Shown here piece by piece: positions 57,680-64,000 of a stretch of 64,000 bases of DNA. Position 1 is the first letter of the stretch. Each line of letters begins with the position of its first letter. The position numbers and the translations under genes are program-made. The notes beneath the pieces are model-generated. The model saw nothing but the letters and a program-made list of their open reading frames with translations, ran no database searches and had not been told where the DNA came from. The stretch covers positions 62,001-126,000 of the forward strand of contig NZ_NEFF01000005.1 in the NCBI RefSeq assembly GCF_002252045.1, written 5' to 3'. Source of the stretch: Ignatzschineria sp. F8392 (lineage in GTDB: Bacteria; Pseudomonadota; Gammaproteobacteria; Cardiobacteriales; Wohlfahrtiimonadaceae).

Positions 57680-58639
57680 TTATTTGCTCCCCCTTAAAAG
57701 TAGATAGATAAAATAGAGTCCACCAATAAAGTTAATAATAACACTCAAGGTCGTTGAGAATGAGAAGACTCGCTCCACCAACATCTGCCCAAATGCTAAG
57801 GCAATAATACTCACTAATATCGTCCCCATCAGTAAAACTGAGTGACGATAAGTTTTAAAGATCTCATAGCCCAGATTTGCCACCAATAAGCCTAAAAAAG
57901 TGATCGGCCCTATTAAGGCTGTTGATACTGCTGTCAAAACAGAGACCACAATCAGCGTCAACATCACAACCTTGCGGTAAGAGATCCCTAAATTAACCGA
58001 TTGATCGCGCCCTAACGAGAGGACATCAAGATATTTAATCATCGGCAAATAGAGAATCATCGTGACCCCAATAATTCCTAATGCCCACCAGATTAACTTC
58101 ACCTGCACATTATTGAAGCTAGCAAACATTTTATCTTGAACTAAGAAGAACTCATTAGGATCGATCAAGACCTGCATAAAGGTGGATAAACTCTGAAAGA
58201 GTGCGCCTAAAACAATTCCAATCAAGAGCAGAAAGAAGACTGAGCGCCCATCTTTTCCAAGTAACATCTTAAACAACAACATTGAAAAAGTGACTAGGAC
58301 CAAGACCGAAAGGAGAAAAAGCCACTCATTGCTAATCATTGCAAAATTTTTGCCGCCCAAGAAGTAGACCAATATTGTCTGCACCAGAAGGTAGAGAGAA
58401 TCAAGCCCCATAATACTTGGCGTTAAGATTCGATTATGCGTGACTGTTTGAAAGATCACCGTAGAGAATGCTATAGCACTTCCGGCAATGACCATTGCTA
58501 AAAGCTTATATCCTCGCCTTGGCAAAACATAGTCCCAATTAGCCCCTAATTGATAAAAGAGAAAGAGCGCCGAGCTTGCAGCAGCAAGAATCAAGAGAAG
58601 CACTAACTTCATTCTTGTATCGATTACTCTGATATTCAT
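57680..58639 (-). CDS. Siderophore ABC importer, second permease
   Basis: A 319-residue FecCD-family permease with about nine membrane helices. The family core is RRGYKLLAMVIAGSAIAFSTVIFQTVTHNRILTPSIMGLDSLY and, near the C-terminus, ALIGPITFLGLLVANLGYEIF, the loop that contacts the ATPase. It begins 4 bp inside the end of the first permease gene and ends exactly before the ATPase gene. It would form the heterodimeric channel with the 58636-59586 product. Confidence 0.93.
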   Translation of the reverse strand: MNIRVIDTRMKLVLLLILAAASSALFLFYQLGANWDYVLPRRGYKLLAMVIAGSAIAFSTVIFQTVTHNRILTPSIMGLDSLYLLVQTILVYFLGGKNFAMISNEWLFLLSVLVLVTFSMLLFKMLLGKDGRSVFFLLLIGIVLGALFQSLSTFMQVLIDPNEFFLVQDKMFASFNNVQVKLIWWALGIIGVTMILYLPMIKYLDVLSLGRDQSVNLGISYRKVVMLTLIVVSVLTAVSTALIGPITFLGLLVANLGYEIFKTYRHSVLLMGTILVSIIALAFGQMLVERVFSFSTTLSVIINFIGGLYFIYLLLRGSK

Positions 58640-59586
58640 GCTTGCCCCACCTTTTTAAAGAGCAACCAGATAAAGAGTAAACTTCCTAAGATACCAATTG
58701 TGACGCTAATAGGAATCTCATAAGGATAGATAATAATGCGCCCTAAAATATCACATGCAAGAACAATAATTGCCCCTAAAAGCGCAGTATAAGGGAGGGT
58801 TGTGCGGATATTATCCCCTTTATAGAGTGAGATAATATTGGGAACAATCAAACCTAAAAAAGGAATCATCCCAACTGTCAAAATAACAGATGCGGTCGTC
58901 ATCGCTACAATCGCAAGACCGATATTGACCACCTGCTGATACTTTAGACCTAAATTTTTAGAAAAATCCTCGCCTAAACCGGCAATTGAGAATTGATGGG
59001 CATAGAGATAAGCGATAATCATCAATGGAATGGAGATGTAGATCAATTCATAACGGCCTGACATCACCATAGAGAAATCACCGATCAACCACGAGGCTAA
59101 ATTTTGAATCAGATCATGCTTATATGCAATAAAGGTTGAAATTGAACCGATAATGCCACCAAACATCAACCCCACTAACGGAACAAAGACAACATCTTTA
59201 TAACGAATTCGATTAAGAATCTTCATAAAGAGAAATGTTCCTAAAAGGGCAAAGAGAAAGGCTAACCCCATCTTTACAAGAGGAGAGGCTCCGGCAAAGA
59301 GCAAAATCGCTACCAAAATCCCTAAACGTGCAGACTCCATTGTGCCGGCAGTTGTCGGAGAGACAAAAGCATTCTGGCTCAATTTTTGCATAATAAGACC
59401 GCTGATTGAGAGGCTTGCCCCGGCAATTAAAATGGTAATAAGCCTCGGAATACGACTAATCAATATTGTCTGCTTCTGAGCATCTGTTAAATTAAATAGG
59501 TCATTCACCGATATATTTATCACCCCTACAAAGAGGGAGATCGCTGATAATACAATGAGAATGAGAACCCAATACTGTATTCTCAT
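58636..59586 (-). CDS. Siderophore ABC importer, first permease
   Basis: A 316-residue FecCD-family permease and the first gene of the operon. Conserved segments are RIPRLITILIAGASLSISGLIMQKLSQNAFVSPTTAGTMESARLG and VGMIPFLGLIVPNIISLYKGDN, the latter the ATPase-coupling loop. The order permease, permease, ATPase, binding protein equals ceuBCDE/fatDCEB-type operons. A good Fur-box match lies 74 bp upstream of its start, so iron repression is expected. It overlaps the next permease by 4 bp. Confidence 0.93.
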   Translation of the reverse strand: MRIQYWVLILIVLSAISLFVGVINISVNDLFNLTDAQKQTILISRIPRLITILIAGASLSISGLIMQKLSQNAFVSPTTAGTMESARLGILVAILLFAGASPLVKMGLAFLFALLGTFLFMKILNRIRYKDVVFVPLVGLMFGGIIGSISTFIAYKHDLIQNLASWLIGDFSMVMSGRYELIYISIPLMIIAYLYAHQFSIAGLGEDFSKNLGLKYQQVVNIGLAIVAMTTASVILTVGMIPFLGLIVPNIISLYKGDNIRTTLPYTALLGAIIVLACDILGRIIIYPYEIPISVTIGILGSLLFIWLLFKKVGQA

Positions 59587-59659
59587 ATATAAAACAATTT
59601 GTCCTTTTACAAATGAATTCTTTCAAACGAACTCTTACAAATGAAATATGCACTCGAAT

Positions 59660-59678
59660 GATAATGATTGCTATTTTA
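59660..59678. promoter_or_regulatory. Fur box upstream of the siderophore operon
   Basis: GATAATGAT followed by TGCTATTTT; the first nine bases equal the Fur consensus. Read on the minus strand, the site includes AATCATTATCATT, the repeated NATWAT pattern of Fur sites. It lies 74-92 bp before the first permease gene. Confidence 0.75.
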
Positions 59679-59853
59679 CAGTATATTTATACTTTTCATA
59701 GCACCATTAAAGAATTTAAATAGCTTTGTGCAAAAATTAGCTACTTTCTGCTTAAAAAGTCTTCTTATTCCACTGCCCTTGCCACCATACCGCTACCCTT
59801 ATTCCACAAAAAAGAGCTCTACCTTAAAAGATAAAGCCCTTTCAGTCAGTAAT

Positions 59854-59904
59854 ATAAGCACTCAGTAATCCATGATAGTCATCGTCGGCTAATGAGTGCC
59901 TTAT
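59854..59904 (-). terminator. Possible terminator of the aldehyde dehydrogenase gene
   Basis: ATAAGCACTCA (59854-59864) pairs with TGAGTGCCTTAT (59893-59904) with one bulged C. The loop is long and no clear T-run follows. Confidence 0.45.
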
Positions 59905-59934
59905 ACCCTACTTCCATTCAGATCAAGCATAAAG

Positions 59935-61422
59935 CTAGTAGAAGCCGGTAAGTTTTTCGTTAAAGCTAATGTAAATATTCTTCTTCTGGGTATAAGCATC
60001 GAGAATCATCTTATGGGTCTCTCGACCAATTCCCGATTTTTTATAACCACCAAAAGGAGAGTGTGCCGGCAATTCATTGTAAGTATTGACCCACATCCGT
60101 CCCGTACGGACAGCTTTTGCAACACGGAACGCCCTATTGATATCACGCGTCCAGACGGCGCCACCTAAACCATATTCCGAGTCATTAGCAAGCTCGATCA
60201 CCTCTTCTTCACTATCAAAAGGCAAAATAGCAACAACAGGACCAAAAACTTCCTCTTTCTCAATGCGCATATTGGGCTTTACATCCACAATCGCCGTCGG
60301 ACAAAGAAATGCACCTCGATCTGAGGCACGCTGACCACCGGTTAAAACACGCGCACCCTCCTCTTTCGCAATATCAACATAGCCCAAAATCTGCTTAAGT
60401 TGCTTCTCATTAATTTGCGCACCCATCTGTGTATTGGGGTCGAGGGGATCTCCCACACGAACACTCTCAAACTTCTCTTTCAACTTCTCTAAAAATTGAT
60501 CATAGATCGATCGCTGAATAAAGAGACGAGAACCCGCACAACAGACCTGACCTTGATTAAAGAGAATTCCCATCAGCGCGCCATCGATTGCTTTATCAAT
60601 CTGCGCATCTTCAAAGATGATATTTGCTGACTTTCCACCTAGCTCTAAAGTTGCTGGAATTAGCTTGTCGGCAGCTGCTTTCGCGACGTTATATCCAACA
60701 CTTGTGGAACCGGTAAAGGCAAACTTACTAAAACCTTCATGCTCTAAGATATAGTTCCCTGTAGTTGAACCACCGCCTGTCAGAACGCTAACAACCCCTT
60801 TGGGTAATACCTCATTGAGGATACGACCAAGCTCAAGGAGTGTAATAGAAGTATCGCTCGATGGCTTAATGACAATACAGTTACCTGCAGCAAGTGCCGG
60901 GGCAATCTTCCAAGCCCCCATCAAAAGTGGAAAGTTCCAAGGAATAATCTGTCCAACAACGCCAATAGGCTCACTGAGTACAATACTTAAACTATCTTTA
61001 TTAATTAGGTTCGCTTCATCACTCTCTGCACGAATAACGCCGGCGAAATAACGGAAATGATCGATCGCTAGCGGAACATCAACATTCATCGTCTCACGAA
61101 TTGGCTTACCATTATCGAGCGTTTCCAATGTTGCAAAACGCTCTAACTCTGCCTCTAAGCGATCAGCAATCTTTAAGAGATATTTCGCTCGTTCTTGTGG
61201 CGAAGTTTGACTCCACGTATCAAATGCAGCCCATGCCGCTTTTACAGCACGATCAACATCTTCTTTTTCTGCGACAGCGATCTCTGTCAACTTCTCACCT
61301 GTTGCGGGATTGTGGCTCTCTAAGGTTTTACCTTGCGCTCCATCGAGCCATTCCCCATCAATTAAGAGTTGATAAGAGCTCTGCGGACGCAAATCACCAT
61401 TGATATCAGATAACATTTTCAT
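59935..61422 (-). CDS. NAD(P)+-dependent aldehyde dehydrogenase
   Basis: A 495-residue ALDH-superfamily enzyme that oxidises aldehydes to carboxylic acids. The cofactor loop is FTGSTSVG, the general base is Glu260 (LELGGKSANIIF) and the nucleophile is Cys294 in GQVCCAGSR. The conserved ITGSEVFGPV-like EEVFGPVVAILPF and final SPFGGYKKSGIGRE are present. It resembles broad-specificity acetaldehyde/betaine-aldehyde dehydrogenases (AldB/DhaS-like); the substrate is not fixed by context. AAGGAGA precedes the ATG. It appears monocistronic. Confidence 0.92.
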   Translation of the reverse strand: MKMLSDINGDLRPQSSYQLLIDGEWLDGAQGKTLESHNPATGEKLTEIAVAEKEDVDRAVKAAWAAFDTWSQTSPQERAKYLLKIADRLEAELERFATLETLDNGKPIRETMNVDVPLAIDHFRYFAGVIRAESDEANLINKDSLSIVLSEPIGVVGQIIPWNFPLLMGAWKIAPALAAGNCIVIKPSSDTSITLLELGRILNEVLPKGVVSVLTGGGSTTGNYILEHEGFSKFAFTGSTSVGYNVAKAAADKLIPATLELGGKSANIIFEDAQIDKAIDGALMGILFNQGQVCCAGSRLFIQRSIYDQFLEKLKEKFESVRVGDPLDPNTQMGAQINEKQLKQILGYVDIAKEEGARVLTGGQRASDRGAFLCPTAIVDVKPNMRIEKEEVFGPVVAILPFDSEEEVIELANDSEYGLGGAVWTRDINRAFRVAKAVRTGRMWVNTYNELPAHSPFGGYKKSGIGRETHKMILDAYTQKKNIYISFNEKLTGFY

Positions 61423-61840
61423 ACACTAATCTCCTTAACGAATATTAAGAACGAGCCCTACAAAAAGTAGTCTCACTCATCAACATACCGTTTTTTAACG
61501 AGATAATCTATTAAAAAGTATAATAATTTGCGATAAAAATATTATATCTCTTTGCTACCTAATTACGCATAACCATAAAATGCAATCATAAAAAAGATGC
61601 TATCTAGGAGTTCCTAGAAGCATCTCTTCTCTCAATAGCAATTAAAAACCATTCTTAGATCACGTTAGATCTTCAAATTGAAACTAGAGCTACATCAACA
61701 TCAGTTTCAGTTTCAGTTTCAGTTTCAGTTTCAGTTTCAGTTTCAAATAAAATTAGAATCTCTAAAAAGATCTCAAACAATATCAAAAACAACGATTACT
61801 GAATCAATGGTTATGAAATCAATGATTATGGAATCAATAA
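61423..61840. other. Spacer aldehyde dehydrogenase-amidase with two tandem arrays
   Basis: 418 bp. A TTTCAG hexamer array at 61701-61746 and a 15-bp array reaching into the amidase stop codon fill its right half. The left half should hold the aldehyde dehydrogenase promoter. No gene seen. Confidence 0.55.
61701..61746. repeat. Hexamer array TTTCAG, 6 perfect copies plus partial ends
   Basis: Six TTTCAG units at 61705-61740, preceded by TCAG and followed by TTTCAA. Confidence 0.95.
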
Positions 61841-61845
61841 TTATG
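61801..61845. repeat. 15-bp tandem repeat, 3 copies, overlapping the amidase stop codon
   Basis: GAATCAATGGTTATG, AAATCAATGATTATG, GAATCAATAATTATG, then a partial GAATAATTAAG inside the gene. The TAA stop (61841-61843 on the minus strand) lies in the third unit. Confidence 0.88.
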
Positions 61846-63451
61846 GAATAATTAAGATCGTTCCAGCGGGCACTCGAAGCTGATTATCAGGAAGCCCATT
61901 ACGTTGCTTTAATGCCGACTCACTGACCTGATGCGTCCGAGCAATTTCCGCAATAGTATCGCCTCGTTGCACTCTATACTCTTTCGGTGGTCGCTCTTTT
62001 GAAATCAACTCAATAGGTGGCCCAGAAGGTTCAGGAAATTGAACCCCAATCGTCACCGGCGGTGGCTCAATCATCGTAACTTCAATGGGCGGCGCTACTG
62101 GCTGAATTGCAGGCTCCACCGATTTTGACTCAAGACGAATAGGAGGGATCGTAATCGACTGCTTAGGAGGAGCGACAACTTTTGCTTGATTTTGAGTCAA
62201 TACTTGCGCACGGCTATTATCTGAGCGCTGAACCACAGTACTATAGATAAGCTCCGTTGCCGGACGCTCCTTATAGTAGGCCTTTATTCCTGCCAAAATA
62301 TCATTCGCTAAACGATCTTGATGTTTTTTATTGCGAAGGTTCTGCTCCTCTTTCGGATTAGAGATAAATCCTGTCTCAATCAATACAGATGGGATATCGG
62401 GCGCTTTTAATACAGCAAATCCTGCTCGTTCAACCTGTTTTTTATGAAGATTAGCGTGACGACTCAAATTTTTTAAAAGATGATTTCCCAACGCATTAGA
62501 GGATTCAATCGTTGCCTCTTGTGATAGATCGAGCAACATAGAGGCGATAGCATCATCCTTATCAGAGATCTTGACGCCACCAATAAGGTCAGATTGGTTC
62601 TCAGCTCTTGCAAGTAATCTTGCCGCTTCACTCGATGCGCCACTAGTGGAGAGAATATAGACAGAAGCGCCATCTGCTTTTGCAGAGCCCGCATCGGCAT
62701 GTAAGGAGATAAACATATCTGCCTTATTCCGTCTTGCAATCAATACACGCTCTCTCAAAGGAATAAAGGTATCATCATTTCGTGTTAAGATCGCCCTCAT
62801 ATTGGGTTCACGATTGATCTTCTGTTGCAATACTTTTGCAATTTGTAATACAACATCCTTCTCCCTTGTTCCCGCTTTACCAACCGCACCAGGATCTTTT
62901 CCGCCATGGCCGGGATCAAGAATAATTAAGATATTTTTCTTAGGAACACGTTTTGCAACTTGTATCTCCTGAGGCTGAGTCACAACTGTCTGCCCTGATG
63001 AAGCGAGATCCTCTTTCACACTCCCTACAGATGCACCCACCGCAATAACCAACTCATAACCTAAGCGCCCTCTTAAGACCGCCGCACTCGCCGGTACTGT
63101 CCCTTGCTTGAGATCAACAACAATACGAAGGTCGGTTCCCTGCTGGGTTCCTAAACGCACCCCTGCGACATAAGCTGAGCTAATCGGAAGAGAGCTAGCC
63201 TTATGCTGTAACTCGGCATTAGGAATATCGATCACTAACCGATCAGGATTTTGTAGACGGAAACTATTAAATTTAATCTGTTGACTTAATGGAAAGATAA
63301 TTAACATCTCTCCACCGCGATTTTCCATCTTTCCCGTACCGACAACTGTTGCGCCAAACAGCAGATTACTCAACGTTGCCACCATAAAAAATAAAAAGGC
63401 AAACAGGATCCGTTTACCTTTTTTTGCTTTCAGCATATTTGCTACTCTCAT
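61841..63451 (-). CDS. N-acetylmuramoyl-L-alanine amidase with AMIN and LysM domains (AmiB/AmiC family)
   Basis: A 536-residue periplasmic cell-wall hydrolase. An N-terminal signal (about residues 12-34) precedes an AMIN localisation domain (about 35-140; LVIDIPNAEL, GTDLRIVVDL). The zinc amidase_3 domain (about 170-400) has ILDPGHGGKDPGAVG, the GTREKD glutamate, MFISLHADAG and VLIETGFISNP. A Pro-rich linker (430-485) and a C-terminal LysM (YRVQRGDTIAEIARTHQVSE) follow. AmiB of E. coli likewise has no LysM-free tail, so the family is clear but the paralogue is not. It overlaps the preceding TPR gene as ATGA. The last codons merge into a tandem repeat. Confidence 0.93.
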   Translation of the reverse strand: MRVANMLKAKKGKRILFAFLFFMVATLSNLLFGATVVGTGKMENRGGEMLIIFPLSQQIKFNSFRLQNPDRLVIDIPNAELQHKASSLPISSAYVAGVRLGTQQGTDLRIVVDLKQGTVPASAAVLRGRLGYELVIAVGASVGSVKEDLASSGQTVVTQPQEIQVAKRVPKKNILIILDPGHGGKDPGAVGKAGTREKDVVLQIAKVLQQKINREPNMRAILTRNDDTFIPLRERVLIARRNKADMFISLHADAGSAKADGASVYILSTSGASSEAARLLARAENQSDLIGGVKISDKDDAIASMLLDLSQEATIESSNALGNHLLKNLSRHANLHKKQVERAGFAVLKAPDIPSVLIETGFISNPKEEQNLRNKKHQDRLANDILAGIKAYYKERPATELIYSTVVQRSDNSRAQVLTQNQAKVVAPPKQSITIPPIRLESKSVEPAIQPVAPPIEVTMIEPPPVTIGVQFPEPSGPPIELISKERPPKEYRVQRGDTIAEIARTHQVSESALKQRNGLPDNQLRVPAGTILIIP

Positions 63452-64000
63452 TCGTTAATCCACTCAACGTTTTCGATGAGCACCTCTTTTGCATCTGAAT
63501 TTCCAAAGAATAGATTAAAACGGTGATAGAGATCTTCCGCTTTTTGACGCTCGCCAATAGCATCTAAAATCACGATATAGTGAGCGATAATTTCAGGATC
63601 TTTATTCTGATGATACGCTTGTACAATATATTTATAAGCACGATCTAGATCCCCTAACATATAGTAGGCCCAGGCTAGACTATCTTGAATAAAGTCACGC
63701 CCCGGCGCCATTAAATTTGCCTTAGAGATAAAAGGTAATGCAACCTTTGCATTTTTAGGGTCGATTTCGATCAGAGAGAATCCTAAAGCATTATAGGCGA
63801 TAGGATCTTGCGGATTATTACGGATCTCTTCTTGTAGAATCTCCGCCATCTCATTATAGTCTTGATGATATAGAGCACTCATCGAGCGAAGAAAAGCAAG
63901 ATAGGAACTCTCAACCGCAGGAAGTAGGGCCGCCTCCTCTACTAATACCTGATCAAGTAGATCATACTCCTCTAACTCTTGGAGCATTAATAGACGCTTC
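63448..64000 (-). CDS. Tetratricopeptide-repeat protein, C-terminal part (5' end outside window)
   Basis: The frame is open through the window edge, so at least 183 C-terminal residues are visible. The sequence is a TPR helical array; the best unit is DPIAYNALGFSLIEIDPKNAKVALPFISKANLMAPGRDFIQDSLAWAYYMLGDLDRAYKYIVQAY. An ATG at 63987 exists but in-frame residues (KRLL) continue upstream, so the gene is larger. Length and repeats recall the long TPR lipoproteins of gammaproteobacteria; no enzymatic motif is seen. Its stop overlaps the amidase start (ATGA), so the pair are probably coupled and may act together in the envelope. Confidence 0.82.
   Translation of the reverse strand, partial: KRLLMLQELEEYDLLDQVLVEEAALLPAVESSYLAFLRSMSALYHQDYNEMAEILQEEIRNNPQDPIAYNALGFSLIEIDPKNAKVALPFISKANLMAPGRDFIQDSLAWAYYMLGDLDRAYKYIVQAYHQNKDPEIIAHYIVILDAIGERQKAEDLYHRFNLFFGNSDAKEVLIENVEWINE

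Larger units (their letters stand above)
59587..59934. other. Spacer with operon promoter and aldehyde dehydrogenase 3' flank
   Basis: 348 bp. The left side carries the Fur box and promoter of the siderophore operon. The right side carries a bulged hairpin behind the aldehyde dehydrogenase gene. A 66-codon frame at 59668 has no ribosome site and was not accepted. Confidence 0.55.

Noticed and set aside
59668-59868. 66-codon plus-strand frame opposite the siderophore promoter region
   Set aside because: Non-ATG start without ribosome site, overlaps the Fur box and promoter of the operon; product looks like random AT-rich hydrophobic sequence.

Overview
The window is an ordinary-looking chromosomal stretch from an AT-rich gammaproteobacterium (roughly 40% G+C by eye). 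That placement rests on gammaproteobacterial-type LeuRS, WaaA, BamD, RluD, RluA, PepA, TamB, FdnGHI/FdhE, TrkA and AmpG homologues. A Cardiobacteriales-type genome (Ignatzschineria/Wohlfahrtiimonas-like) is my guess from gene mix and base composition only. No prophage, insertion sequence, CRISPR array, rRNA or tRNA gene was seen.

Layout. 1-9.6 kb: the 3' end of leuS, monomeric isocitrate dehydrogenase, waaA, then bamD divergent from rluD-pgeF, and miaB. 9.9-17.6 kb: pepA, gapA, codBA (cytosine uptake and deamination), a universal stress protein, a DUF188 protein and a glutaredoxin-like protein. 17.7-22.6 kb: a kynurenine-degradation locus with an Lrp/AsnC regulator divergent from kynureninase, an amino-acid permease and an HGGYW-type kynurenine formamidase. 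22.7-27.3 kb: tpx (without its usual resolving cysteine), a PfoR-type membrane protein, an M20 amidohydrolase, rluA and a stand-alone YqfO-type protein. 27.5-34.6 kb: a large multi-domain iron-sulfur flavoprotein, a DciA-like/recX pair and an FMN glutamate-synthase-domain protein. 35-40 kb: tamB and a short Nif3. 40.6-46.4 kb: formate dehydrogenase-N (fdnGHI, cysteine form) and fdhE. 46.5-55.2 kb: VIT1-type metal transporter, fumarylacetoacetase-family enzyme, AmpG-like permease, an MgtE without its N domain, trkA and argG. 55.5-59.6 kb: a Fur-type siderophore ABC importer. 59.9-64 kb: aldehyde dehydrogenase, a LysM-bearing amidase and a TPR protein cut by the window end.

How the parts work together. 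codBA forms a pyrimidine-salvage unit. The kyn locus would import an aromatic substrate and take formylkynurenine to kynurenine to anthranilate plus alanine; no tryptophan dioxygenase lies in the window. FdnGHI oxidises periplasmic formate and feeds quinone, with FdhE as maturation factor. The four-gene ABC operon is preceded by a good Fur-box match and closed by a UUCG-loop terminator.

The most striking non-coding feature is that many intergenic spaces carry short tandem arrays (units of 6-15 bp, 2 to about 10 copies, different unit at each site). Several begin at or overlap the stop codon of the neighbouring gene. Most genes are closed by clear Rho-independent terminators, listed individually.
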